Notes under the pieces: model-generated
What the model was told of the DNA's origin: nothing
Database searches by the model: none
Seen by the model: the letters and a program-made list of their open reading frames with translations, nothing else
Assembly (NCBI RefSeq): GCF_016599855.1
Contig: NZ_CP067041.1
Span: forward strand, 1,488,001 to 1,552,000
Direction of reading: 5' to 3'
From: Bradyrhizobium diazoefficiens
GTDB lineage: Bacteria; Pseudomonadota; Alphaproteobacteria; Rhizobiales; Xanthobacteraceae
DNA: 64,000 bases
Part shown: positions 21,297-31,000 of the stretch, one piece after another
How positions within the stretch are numbered: the stretch's first letter is position 1
Layout of the letters: every line of letters begins with the position of its first letter
Translations under genes and position numbers: made by a program

Positions 21297-23756
21297 ATGG
21301 AATGGTCAATGGAAGCGTTGTCACGTCTCCGGGTCGTTGAGATCGGTAGCTCGGCCGCAGTCAGCTATTGCGGGCGGCTATTTGCCGATTTCGGAGCAGA
21401 TGTTCAGAAGGTGGAACCACCAGCAGGCGATCCACTTCGGCGCAGCGCACCATTTACGCCCAGTGGCTACAGCGCGTGGTTCGCATTCCTGAACTTCAAT
21501 AAGTCGAGCGTCATCATTAATGCCAACGAACCGGATGCTTGCATCCGGCTGGAGAAGCTGATCGAGGATTGCGACATTCTAGTCGATGGCCGCGATGTTG
21601 ATTCGGCGGATTGTCCGCCGATTGATGTCGGTTCGATCCGCCAGCGGCGCCCGGAATTGATTTACCTCGAAGCGAGCTGGTTCGGTGGGGATGGTCCCTA
21701 TACAGGATTCGCCGCATCGGATTCGACAATCCGAGCGCTTGCCGGCCTCATCAAGCTGGTCGGACCCGTCGAGGGCCCGCCGTTGCACTCACCAGATTTT
21801 CAGACGGCTATCCTAGCGGGCCTTTGGGGATTCATCAGCGCTGTCTGTTCGGAGCTTGCGCGAATGCAGGGTGGAGCAGGGCGGTCGTGGTCGCTCAGCA
21901 TTTTCGAATCGAGTCTCGCTTTGACCGAGTATCTCATGTGTGAAGCGTTCGTCCGCGGCGACGTTATGCGCCGGATTGGCATTAACCGCTTCTGGCCGAG
22001 CTTTCCAGTTGGCATTTACGAAACTAAGAAAGGTTGGCTCGGAGTTACGTTGCACACGCCAGCTCAGTGGCGTGCATTCTGCGGTATGCTCGGTTTGCCC
22101 GAATTGCCTGATGATCCTGCTCTGGTCCTCGGAGAAGATCGTCTGCAACACATGGATCAGGTTGATCTGCATCTTGTACCGAGGCTCAAGACGCGGGCAG
22201 CGCAGGACTGGTTTGCAGAAGGATTGAAGCGGAGAATCCCGATCGTGCCCCTGCCTGAAATAGCTGATCTGCTGCAGGACGCAGAGAAAAGGGCACGCGG
22301 CGCCATCGTGCCCATCTTGCTGGGTGAAGAAGAGAGCCTGACGGCTGGTTCGATGCAGCGGCTGACACTCACACCGCCCCGCCGAGGCGGGAAGGTTCCG
22401 ACTCCTGGAGAGCAGCAACCTCGCACGGATACGCGAAACCGTCCAACTGACACTCGACCGGCTTCGTCCGGCTCCTTCGATCCAGGGCGGCTGCCGTTGC
22501 ATGGGATCCGCGTGATCGACTTCTCCATGGGGTGGGCGGGGCCGTTGTGTACACGCACACTGGCGGATCTAGGCGCGGACGTGATCAAGATCGAGGCGAT
22601 CCAATATCCGGATTGGTTTCGAGGCGTTGACCGGCGACCTGCTTACGTCGATGGTCAGATGTACGAAAAGACTGCGCGTTTCTGCATCTTGAACCGCAAC
22701 AAGCGCGGTATCACACTCGACCTGAAGCGCTCGCAGGGCCTCGCTCTTGCCAAACGGCTTGTGGCGGGAGCCGATATCGTTGTTGACAATTGTTCGGTCG
22801 ATGTGCTGCCGAAGCTCGGGCTTGGCTATGACGTGCTCAGAACACTCAACCCGCGGCTCGTCATGATGTCGATGTCGGCCTTCGGTTCAAATAGTGTCTA
22901 TCGCGATTGCCGGGCTTACGGTTCGACTCTTGAGCAGGGATCTGGCTTGCCAGGCGTGATCGGGAACGCTGGTGGACCACCCGTGATGAGCCACACCGCG
23001 TTTGGGGATCCTGTCGGTGGCTTAAACGGCTGCGCTGCGGTCCTGATAGCTCTGCTACACGCCCGTAGCAGCGGGCAGGGACAGTTCATCGATCTTGCCC
23101 AAATCGAATGCATGATGCCGTTTGCAGCCCCATGGATTACTCTCGGCGCGATCGACGGTACGCCGCCGATAAAATACGGCAATCGACATCCGCAGTTTGT
23201 GCCGCACGGCTGCTTTCGATGTGCGGGTGCGGACAGCTGGATTATGGTGGCGGTGACCGACGAAGACATGTGGCATAGGCTTGCGTTGCTTATTGGCCGG
23301 CCTGACTGGGCAGAGGACGCGTCGCAGAAATCTACGGAAGCTCGCCGAGCGATTGAGGATGTCATCGAGACAGAGATTGCAGCATGGACACTCACCCGCG
23401 ATGCGGATGAGGCCATGTCCGAGTTGCAGGCCGTGAGGGTTGCTGCCGGCGTCGCCAGGATGCCAATTGACCTGCTCAAGGATCCGCATCTCCGGTCGCG
23501 TGCATTTCTGCAGGAAGTCGAACGCGCTTTCATAGGCTCGCACCCGCAGCCCTCGATTCCAATTCGCGAAGGTGTAGGACCCTATGCGATCCGCTCAGCG
23601 GCGCCGACTCTCGGTGAGCATAACGGAGAGATCCTGTCGGGGCTTCTCGGCCTCTCTGATAACGAGATGGCACAATTGGTGAGGGAGGGCATCATCGGTA
23701 CGAAGATGCTCTCCGAAGAAGAACTCGCAAAAGCAGAGAAGTTAACGTCGGGCTGA
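21297..23756 (+). CDS. Fused double CaiB/BaiF (family III) CoA-transferase
   Basis: This protein of about 819 residues holds two complete-looking family III CoA-transferase domains. Domain 1 (about 1-370) begins LRVVEIGSSAAVSYCGRLFAD and has FGADVQKVEPPAGDPLR. Domain 2 (about 410-800) begins LHGIRVIDFSMGWAGPLCTR, has LGADVIKIEA, and carries the catalytic-region Asp in FGDPVGGLNG followed by GQGQFIDLAQIECM. A low-complexity linker rich in Pro/Arg/Thr (about 370-405) joins them. Family III enzymes move CoA between carboxylic acids; most are single-domain dimers of about 400 residues. In domain 1 the aligned Asp is in HSPDFQTAILAG. The start is uncertain (21297 or 21309) because no strong ribosome site is seen. 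Confidence 0.9.
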   Translation: MEWSMEALSRLRVVEIGSSAAVSYCGRLFADFGADVQKVEPPAGDPLRRSAPFTPSGYSAWFAFLNFNKSSVIINANEPDACIRLEKLIEDCDILVDGRDVDSADCPPIDVGSIRQRRPELIYLEASWFGGDGPYTGFAASDSTIRALAGLIKLVGPVEGPPLHSPDFQTAILAGLWGFISAVCSELARMQGGAGRSWSLSIFESSLALTEYLMCEAFVRGDVMRRIGINRFWPSFPVGIYETKKGWLGVTLHTPAQWRAFCGMLGLPELPDDPALVLGEDRLQHMDQVDLHLVPRLKTRAAQDWFAEGLKRRIPIVPLPEIADLLQDAEKRARGAIVPILLGEEESLTAGSMQRLTLTPPRRGGKVPTPGEQQPRTDTRNRPTDTRPASSGSFDPGRLPLHGIRVIDFSMGWAGPLCTRTLADLGADVIKIEAIQYPDWFRGVDRRPAYVDGQMYEKTARFCILNRNKRGITLDLKRSQGLALAKRLVAGADIVVDNCSVDVLPKLGLGYDVLRTLNPRLVMMSMSAFGSNSVYRDCRAYGSTLEQGSGLPGVIGNAGGPPVMSHTAFGDPVGGLNGCAAVLIALLHARSSGQGQFIDLAQIECMMPFAAPWITLGAIDGTPPIKYGNRHPQFVPHGCFRCAGADSWIMVAVTDEDMWHRLALLIGRPDWAEDASQKSTEARRAIEDVIETEIAAWTLTRDADEAMSELQAVRVAAGVARMPIDLLKDPHLRSRAFLQEVERAFIGSHPQPSIPIREGVGPYAIRSAAPTLGEHNGEILSGLLGLSDNEMAQLVREGIIGTKMLSEEELAKAEKLTSG

Positions 23757-24084
23757 CGATCGAACGCGACGGTCCAGATTTAGGGGCACTGTGGCAGATA
23801 AGCCGCCTACTAACCAGCCTTTCATCGTTGGCATTCGGTCCAGTTTCCCACCGGCGCGCCACTGCAAGGAGTTGATTCTCACATGCAAACGTTAAACGAC
23901 GGAAGACTACCACCGTTAGTAGGTTCCTCGTCTTCTGTTCTCAGGTAGACGAGTGGAGCCGTTCTGGGAGATGCAATAAGGCCCACTAAATACGCGCGGT
24001 CCGTTCCGGTGGCTAAGTCCAAAGTTTGCGTGATCTCTGAGACCGCGTGCTTTCTCTTTGAACCCTGTTTCTAAGGAGGCGATC

Positions 24085-25383
24085 ATGAGTGGAGTGATTG
24101 GCGAGTCCCGTAATATGCAGGCCTTCGAGGCCCTAGAATCAAACGTTCGCCTATACTCACGCTCGTTCCCGACCTTTTTCAGTCGAGCCCGTGGCTCAGT
24201 TATTTTAACGGAGGATGGTCGAAGGGTCATTGACTTTCTCTCTGGTGCTGGAGCGCTGAATTATGGCCACAACAACCACGAAATCAAAGCGGCTATTACT
24301 GGGTATTTAGCATCGGATGCGGTGGTCCACGGGCTTGACATGGCAACTCCTGCAAAGCTCGAATTTATGGAGATTTTCAGTTCTGTCATACTTCAGGGGT
24401 GGAGTCAGAAATATCGGTTCCAATTCACCGGGCCAACAGGTGCTAACGCTATTGAGGCAGCTTTAAAGCTCTCACGCAAAGTCACGGGGCGCCAAAATAT
24501 CGTTTCATTCACACATGGATATCATGGTCTGAGTTTAGGAGCCGTTGCTGCGACCGGCGATCTTTTTCATCGCAAAGCCAGTGGGGTCTCTTTGTCTGGC
24601 GTAACTTTCATGCCCTATGATGGCTATCTAGGACCAGCTGTTGATACGGCCGACTACGTGCGAAAGGTCTTGCTGGACAACGGCAGCGGCATCGACTCCC
24701 CGGCTGCTATTCTCCTAGAATCTGTACAGGGAGAAGGGGGTATAAACGTAGCTCGCAAGGAATGGCTGCAATCAATTCAAGCCATAGCAAAAGAGGCTGG
24801 TGCCCTTTTCATAGTTGACGATATCCAAATGGGCTGTGGTCGAACGGGTGAATTCTTTAGCTTCGAGTTCGCAGGTTTGTCGCCAGATATCGTCGTGATG
24901 TCGAAATCGCTAAGTGGGTATGGCCTGCCACTATCAATGTTGTTGATCAAAGAGGAGGTCGACGCATGGCAGCCCGGAGAACACACTAGCACGTTTCGAG
25001 GAAATAATCTTGCGCTCGTATCGGCAACCGCGGCCATCAATATCTATTGGCGCTGTCCGACTTTTTCGCAAGGTGTCCAGCGCATGGGAGCCGATATACG
25101 CCGCCAACTTGAAGCTATTTCATTCAGGCATGGAAATTGCTTTGCTGTTCGAGGACGAGGCTTGGCGTTGGGGTTTGATTGCCAAATGGCCGAAATCGCA
25201 GCGGCTACGGCGCGTACGGCCTTTGACAAGGGATTGATTGTCGAACGATGCGGACCCAGTGATCAGGTCATAAAATTGTTCCCTGCACTCACGATCGACT
25301 CTGAGACACTGAGTCAAGGCCTGGAGATATTCGAGGAATCTTTGGCCGACACATTGAAACAAGTTAAGGTCGCAGCGACCTGA
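24085..25383 (+). CDS. Diaminobutyrate-2-oxoglutarate-type aminotransferase
   Basis: This 432-residue class III PLP aminotransferase closely follows EctB / DoeD-type L-2,4-diaminobutyrate transaminases. The PLP lysine is K274 in VMSKSLSGYGLP and the cofactor Asp is in IVDDIQMGCGRTG. The family signatures FTGPTGANAIEAALKL and PGEHTSTFRGNN are present. An AAGGAGG site eight bases before ATG 24085 fixes the start. No ectA or ectC is beside it, so it is more likely in catabolism (as in ectoine breakdown) or siderophore/other supply. Its GC content and codon use look lower than those of its neighbours, which hints at separate acquisition. A DoeA-like hydrolase is 11 kb upstream. Confidence 0.88.
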   Translation: MSGVIGESRNMQAFEALESNVRLYSRSFPTFFSRARGSVILTEDGRRVIDFLSGAGALNYGHNNHEIKAAITGYLASDAVVHGLDMATPAKLEFMEIFSSVILQGWSQKYRFQFTGPTGANAIEAALKLSRKVTGRQNIVSFTHGYHGLSLGAVAATGDLFHRKASGVSLSGVTFMPYDGYLGPAVDTADYVRKVLLDNGSGIDSPAAILLESVQGEGGINVARKEWLQSIQAIAKEAGALFIVDDIQMGCGRTGEFFSFEFAGLSPDIVVMSKSLSGYGLPLSMLLIKEEVDAWQPGEHTSTFRGNNLALVSATAAINIYWRCPTFSQGVQRMGADIRRQLEAISFRHGNCFAVRGRGLALGFDCQMAEIAAATARTAFDKGLIVERCGPSDQVIKLFPALTIDSETLSQGLEIFEESLADTLKQVKVAAT

Positions 25384-25772
25384 CCTCTGCTGTTCATCCA
25401 CAACACGACTGCTCTTTTGGACTACTATGGACGATCAATATAACGGCGCCGGGCTGATCCTCGCCAACAGTTGACTCGAGGAAACAAGTTCAACGATCGC
25501 GACGTGGGGGCGCCCGGGTGAAGTGCGTGCCAATGGCAAGGTTGACTATGGGGAGGCGAATATTCGGTACGGCAGCCGGTCGTATTGTCTCCAAATGCGC
25601 AATACTCATCATCGCTTCTGTGAACGCAGTAGTCGGCTCTTGAACCACCCGGACGATCGCCGATTTAGGCGATTCCTCTGTGCCGGGCTTGCTTCGGCTT
25701 TGAGCTTCACGATCAAACCGGTCATCTCTGGTGCCGGCCCGCACCGTGGTTGAATCCGAGAAGCGCCTTTCT
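25384..25772. other. Convergent intergenic region
   Basis: About 390 bp lies between two convergent genes. A GC-rich hairpin spans the stop of the minus-strand gene (GCCTTTCTTC/GAAGAAGGC), but it has no T run, so I do not call a terminator. No gene is seen. Confidence 0.4.
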
Positions 25773-26963
25773 TCAGAAGAAGGCCTGATGCCGGCCCACT
25801 CGCTCTGCGTAACGGCGCAGCCGCACGGCCGCTTCGTCGATCTCTGCGTCTGCCGCACCGAGATTGATGCGCAAATGGCCAGCCGCGCTCTCGCCAAATC
25901 CATCAGCGGGTAGCATCGCCACTCCCTCTTCGACGACGAGGCTCATGGCGAATTCGTATGCCGACAGACCGGTGGCTCGCACGTCCAGCATCACGAACAT
26001 GCCGCCTTCCGGCCGGTGGCAGGACAGTGCGGGAATTGCATCCATCCAATTGCAAAGGCGGTCGCGGCGTCGGCGATAGGTAGCTTGTAGCTGGGGGAGG
26101 CCGTCTGGAAACTGTTCCAGTGCCACGACCGCCGCATCCTGCAGAAAGCTGGGAGTGCCGTAGGTCGAGCAGAGAGCTACCTGACCTGCATGATTCGCCA
26201 ATTCTTGCGGACCGATCATCCAACCCAGTCGCCAACCGGCCATCGCATGCGATTTGGAAAGGCTACCGATGGTAATTGTGCGCTCCGCCATGCCTGGAAG
26301 GACAGAGGGTGAAACGTGTCGGCCCTCATAGACGAGTCCGCAATAAACCTCGTCCGAAACCAGCCAGAGATCGTGATTGCGGCATAGAACCGCTATGGCG
26401 GACAGTTCGTCTCTCGTATAGACCGCGCCGGTCGGATTATTGGGCGTTGCCAGAAAGATCGCGCGGGTACGTGGCCCAATAGCTGCTTCCATCTCATTGA
26501 TCAGCGGGTGGAAGCGGTTACTCGCCGGCGATCGGACGCTGATGATCTCGCCGCCAGCAGCGGCGATGGTGCCGGGATAAGTGGCATACATTGGCTCGGG
26601 CACCAACACCTGGTCACCCGGCTCCACAAGACAGAGGGCGGCTGTGAGCAGGGCGTTCTGCGCGCCGATCGTGACAATGACCTGATCAGCATCGATTGCC
26701 TGGCCAGTCTTGCGGGCATGTCGCCTCGCAATCGCCTCGCGGATGGCGCAGCCGCCCGCACTCGGGCTGTAATGGATCCGTCCAGCTGCGAGGCTGTTAT
26801 GAACAGCGGCGACAGCCGGTTCGGGACTGGGAAAATCGGTGTTTCCTACCGTCAGCAGGATGATGCGTTCGCCGCGGGCGCGTTTCTCGACAGCCTTGAC
26901 ATGTATGTCCCATGCCTTCGACTCCTTACCGGTCATCTTTTGGATTCGGGATGCGTAGTGCAT
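25773..26963 (-). CDS. Class I/II PLP aminotransferase (AruH-like)
   Basis: This 396-residue fold-type I aminotransferase has K237 as PLP lysine (SLSKSHAMAGWRLGW), the ATPNNPTGAVY block with its Asn near 175, SDEVY with the pyridine-binding Asp near 204, and a C-terminal HLRINLG Arg. The overall style (VGNTDFPSPEPA at the start) is closest to arginine:pyruvate aminotransferase AruH-like proteins, so it may act on basic or aromatic amino acids. The gene is complete, faces away from the IS relics to its right and converges on the diaminobutyrate aminotransferase. A different aminotransferase relic lies at 36.7-37.3 kb. Confidence 0.87.
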   Translation of the reverse strand: MHYASRIQKMTGKESKAWDIHVKAVEKRARGERIILLTVGNTDFPSPEPAVAAVHNSLAAGRIHYSPSAGGCAIREAIARRHARKTGQAIDADQVIVTIGAQNALLTAALCLVEPGDQVLVPEPMYATYPGTIAAAGGEIISVRSPASNRFHPLINEMEAAIGPRTRAIFLATPNNPTGAVYTRDELSAIAVLCRNHDLWLVSDEVYCGLVYEGRHVSPSVLPGMAERTITIGSLSKSHAMAGWRLGWMIGPQELANHAGQVALCSTYGTPSFLQDAAVVALEQFPDGLPQLQATYRRRRDRLCNWMDAIPALSCHRPEGGMFVMLDVRATGLSAYEFAMSLVVEEGVAMLPADGFGESAAGHLRINLGAADAEIDEAAVRLRRYAERVGRHQAFF

Positions 26964-27160
26964 GGGGCAATTCCTGTCACGAAGCCTGAAAAAGTAGTGA
27001 CCTGCGACGCCGCGGCAAGACGAGCGATTTCGACGATCTCAATCGTTGGCGTGTTCGCGTCGGGTCACCACTGCATTGCAAGCCGTGACGCGGCTCGGTT
27101 CCGCATGTCAACTGTTGGCGTTCTAGCAAGCCAACCTGCTGACGTCGAGCTTGGTGACAT
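26964..27160. other. Upstream region of the minus-strand aminotransferase
   Basis: No sigma-54-type element or clear -35/-10 pair that I would defend. Confidence 0.3.
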
Positions 27161-27665
27161 CATAATCCACCCGACGGATCGCTATGGATAATCGCGAGCA
27201 CGCCTTTCTGGGAAATTCTCGCGTCAGCTGACATTTGCATCGAGGAAATACAGATGCGTCGCATTCGGGCACGCCGGGCTACCGACGTTAAAACCTCACC
27301 AGAGCATGCGATGCAATTAGTAAGCCGCTTGTTTGCCTTACACGGTTTGCGGGCCTCGCATGTGAGCTCCTTCAGTAGGTTTGTACGCGCAGGTAGTCGC
27401 CGAACCTGATGCAAGTAAAACCATACAGCGAGGAGATGTTTGCGAATCGACCGCCTTCGGTCAGTTGCAGTCCATGCGGTGATCGGATTGAATTTCCAGA
27501 TGACTAGCTCGACAACCGCACGACGCTGCATCTCGCGCCGAATGGAAGCGTGACGCGAAGAAGCTTGTCCGCGATCCAGACCCTGAGCCGGTGCGGTGGT
27601 CGTGGTACTCTTTGTCAACATGGATGCGGCGATCCCCCACGCCGGTGAGGTTCTCCATGTCGGCG
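27160..27665 (-). pseudogene. IS5-family transposase C-terminal remnant
   Basis: The minus strand encodes scrambled IS5 C-terminal blocks. RRIHVDKEYHDH is the D-K-G-Y-R-G-H block, SIRREMQRRAVVELVI is the RREM.RR.A.EP.IGH.K block with the catalytic Glu, and a tail of hydrophobic and basic residues follows. Several frameshifts occur. Confidence 0.7.
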
Positions 27666-27859
27666 AGCACGGGGCCGAACGTTGCCAGTTGAAGAGATTG
27701 TCGTGCAGCGCTTCACATGAAGCATGAACGGCCGCTTTTCAGGATCTCTGCATTTAACTTTCTGATCGGCGGGTTCTCGTACCCCTGATTGGATCGTGGA
27801 GCCTTCTCCCTCCCCGCCAGTGGCGGTGCGACCCAAGAAATTGGCGTCGTAGTCATGGA

Positions 27860-28480
27860 CCTTTGCGAGCATGCACTAGGCCAAGCGAGCCAGTTTTGCT
27901 GCCAGGGCAACAACCAATACATTTGAGTGAAGCCGCTTGAACTCTGGTTCCTATCTAGCTCCGAAACCGTGCTTGGGCCAGGTTTGGCGTTAGAGGTACG
28001 GCACTGGCCCGCTGGACGAACAGTGTTCGCACAACAACGATTGCCGTGCCTCGATGTGCGGCCGAGAATGGTTCGATCGCCGGTCGAGAGTTGCTTTGGT
28101 ACCGGACCAAGCCGTGCTGTAAAGTCGCGGCCCTGTGGAAGGCAACACCAGTTCCGATCGGGGCGACCCATCGGGCTTGAGACGATTGGTCCGATGTCCA
28201 GCGCGTTGATCGGGCCGCTACAGTGTGCGACTTGGGATCGGCGAGTTCATTGATGTCCTCCGTGATTGACGCGACCTCTGGTCGAGATGGTGCCAGCTCT
28301 CGGCCAAGTCTTGAATCAGCCAAACCACCGGACAAGATAGGTTGTCCGATAGCATCGAGAGAATCTGAAAGGACACAATCGAAGTGCCGCCGCTCCTTGC
28401 GCAGCCACGAATTTGATTGATGACCGGCGGTTCTCTGCGTCAATAATCGAGCGCGACCTCTCTGGAGTGCTTGCAAATCG
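27860..28480 (-). pseudogene. IS110-family transposase remnant
   Basis: The minus strand holds IS110 transposase_20-type blocks: PIGTGVAFHR, LVPKQLSTGDRTILGRTSRHG and RTLFVQ. Upstream fragments of the N-terminal half are also present. It is broken by frameshifts near 27990, 28090 and 28170. Confidence 0.7.
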
Positions 28481-28939
28481 AATTGGTCGCCGACGTCAAT
28501 GGAATGAATCGGCGCACCATGCAGAGCATCGATGTTGTCCTACGAGGCGGCAATCGCAATTTTCCTTGTTCTGCGTTACCGACCTGCGTCTGCACCTTCT
28601 GCCACCACGTTTTCAATGACGAGGTCAAGTGCGGTCACCGGGCGCGTCATCGAACAAGCAGCCAACAGTCGAGAGCGCATCCCAGCGCAGCAGTCGCTTC
28701 GCGCGCTTGGGCCTAAAATGGGCTATTTTGAGGGTCGTGAACCAAGATGGTCCGAGGAATATCGCTCAGCAGCGAAGCGAAGATCGCGCTTTGGGACCTC
28801 GCGACAAGCGAGAGCGGCTTAAACAATGCCCGCCTCAGGCCTGAGCATCTGAGCGATCTCGATTAAGCTCACGTCCGGCATTGGCTCGATCACGCTTCTC
28901 ATGATGATCTTCAATTCCCTAGAATGGCGGGGCGCCTGC

Positions 28940-29190
28940 CGTGGCTCTTGTGGCTCCGTGGCGTCATTTCAGATACCGACACACCGTCAGCTTCTGAAGC
29001 GCTCCGGAAACAACCCGCGGGCGACGAATTTGCCGACCGATGAACGGCCGCTCGGATGCTCACGTTGCAACAGACTAAGCGGCAGCTGTGCGCTATCGCC
29101 ATTACGCCACGTGGCGATCGCAATCTCGATCGCAAAACCCCGGCCACCCCCAGCACGCTGCGGGCTTTCTCCACATCAAATCCGCTCATG
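28940..29190 (-). pseudogene. Nitroreductase-family C-terminal relic
   Basis: The minus strand reads MSGFDVEKARSVLGVAG. After a frameshift near 29135 it reads AIEIAIATWRNGDSAQLPLS, then REHPSGRSSVGKFVARGLF. This is the end of RutE/HadB-type nitroreductases (GFD...ARALGIP....IAVG..GD...LP..L..RE.PS.R.....F...G.F). The FMN-binding N-terminal part was not found. Confidence 0.6.
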
Positions 29191-29654
29191 CCGTGCGCAA
29201 CCCTGGTTGAACTGGATCATCCGACCAAGAAAGGCGTCGAACTCCGGCTGGCAAGGTGAAAATCAATCCCCGGCGCCCACCCAGAGGTCGCAAAAAGCGA
29301 ACTTGGGACGCGCCTAATCGTCGGGCGCGTCCTCTAGCCGCAACGCACTGCGTGGTCAGAACGCCTCCCGGAATTTGATTCTGGGTGAACACCCTTGGCG
29401 ACCTCCGGTCGACGAAGATCCGGCCAGCGGGATGTTCGAGGATACGGATTCATCGTCAACCTCTTCTCCTTTCGCGGCGGCGATCCGACCAGACATGTTG
29501 CGCGCGGGGTCTCCCGACCGGATACGCGCTCCTCTTGGCAGGACATCCACAATGTCCCGCTGCTTGTGACGAGCCGCACACATACCAAATTGGATATTCG
29601 TGCAACTGCAGTCATGGGGTTGACCATGTGCTCATCGTGCACGAGCAGCAAAAC

Positions 29655-29939
29655 TCAGCCACCTGAGCTTGCGCAATTCTGCCGACGCATCAGGTCACGT
29701 ACCTTGCGCCTCTCCGGATAGGCGAAAGTATCGAGTTCGATTTTGCGCGACACCTCGACAATGGTGTCTGGCCGGTAGCCGCTCTTGAACAGCGCGTATC
29801 TGAGTGCTTGGGCGCGGTTCACGAACAGGCCGCCAAAAATGCCGCTCCGCTCGCGAGCAACCCAGTTGCCAAAGCGATTTTTTCCAAAAAGGACAATCGA
29901 CCGTGCAGGGCCGCGCGACTGGGAGTTGACGCTTTTCAT
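29655..29939 (-). CDS. Small conserved rhizobial protein, unknown function
   Basis: This 94-residue basic protein has a GGAAGGA ribosome site eight bases before ATG 29939. The core NWVARERSGIFGGLFVNRAQ ALRYALF followed by an IELDTF strand is a pattern I recall from small hypothetical proteins that are frequent on Bradyrhizobium symbiosis islands. There is no signal peptide and no membrane segment. Its neighbours are all relics, so it has no informative context. It may be a small DNA-associated or stress protein, but nothing in the sequence shows this. Confidence 0.6.
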   Translation of the reverse strand: MKSVNSQSRGPARSIVLFGKNRFGNWVARERSGIFGGLFVNRAQALRYALFKSGYRPDTIVEVSRKIELDTFAYPERRKVRDLMRRQNCASSGG

Positions 29940-30639
29940 TTTCCTAGTCCTTCCATCTCTTTCGAATATGCACCTGAGCCGCCTAAAAATCCATATCATA
30001 GCTGTTCACCGATGTCAGGCGGCGGAACGTTTGATTTGCTTCGCTTGAGGATCTGCCCATCGAGCGCCAATTGAGAAATGCCGATCAAGAACGGCATGAG
30101 ACCGCGTCTTGCGCAAACCGTCGACGACACGTCACGGCCTCTTGTGCCGTGGTGAGGAACTGATCCGCAACGCTCCGATGAGTTCCTGCGAGCGCAACGG
30201 GGACTCTCACGGGCTCGGGATCTGCGAAGGCAGCGTATTCACGACCTGCTACGCAGCGCTCCATCATCGCCCGGCGAAGAGCGGGGTGCGCGCCTGGCTC
30301 AGTCAAGAGCGCTCGATATTGCGATTGCCCTTTTCTCTGGGATTCCTGACTGTGCGGTCGGGCTGAGTTTACGCTCTGATGAATATCAGCGCTAGCAAGA
30401 GGTGGTGTATGTCGGATGAAGACGGCGCTCCGGGTTTAACTCGCGAAGGTGACCGCGGGTTAATTCGCGAACGTGCAACGAATCGCCGTTTGACTTGTGG
30501 CGCAGGTCACCCTCTTAGGCGCAAGGAACGGATTCGCCCATTCCGGACGTCAGCCGACTGGCCAGGCGCACTGAGCTATCTGCTCGAGGTTGACGACACC
30601 TCGTCCCGTCACGATCGTAGCCGCAAGCTCAACCCGGGC

Positions 30640-31000
30640 GCAGCTCGACTTTCGGAACGTTGCCAACATCAATTCCGACCGCCTAAGCCCACCTAAGTAC
30701 GTCCATGGCAGTCCGAACAAGCGCATAGTCCAGCATCGTCGACTTGTGCCGAAGCGCGCCCTCGCCGCGGGCAGCGGCCTCGGCCACGACGGACACGATA
30801 TCACACGCCTCATCGATCTCATCCTGCGATGGTGAGTAGATGTCATTAATGACGGGGATATGGCTAGGGTGGATCGCCGACCCAAACCGATGCGCGCATG
30901 CGCTTCGATCTTTCACCGATTCGCCGCATTAGCTCGACGTCGTCCAATCTCGCGGTCATTGCGCTTTCGACGTGTATAATCCCGCAGCGCGACTGTTGTT
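30640..31000 (-). pseudogene. Second CitE-like gene, C-terminal relic
   Basis: The minus strand encodes the last ~110 residues of a paralogue of the gene at 2259: ARLDDVELMRRIGERSKR, SAIHPSHIPVINDIYSPS, DEACDIVSVVAEAAARGEGA, MLDYALVRTAMDV, then, after a stop, VGIDVGNVPKVEL. A frameshift lies near 30950. The N-terminal two thirds are missing. Confidence 0.88.

Noticed and set aside
28985..29010. GTCAGCTTCTGAAGCGCT, resembling a type III secretion tts box
   Set aside because: Only the first half matches the tts consensus, it lies inside the nitroreductase relic, and no effector-like gene follows.
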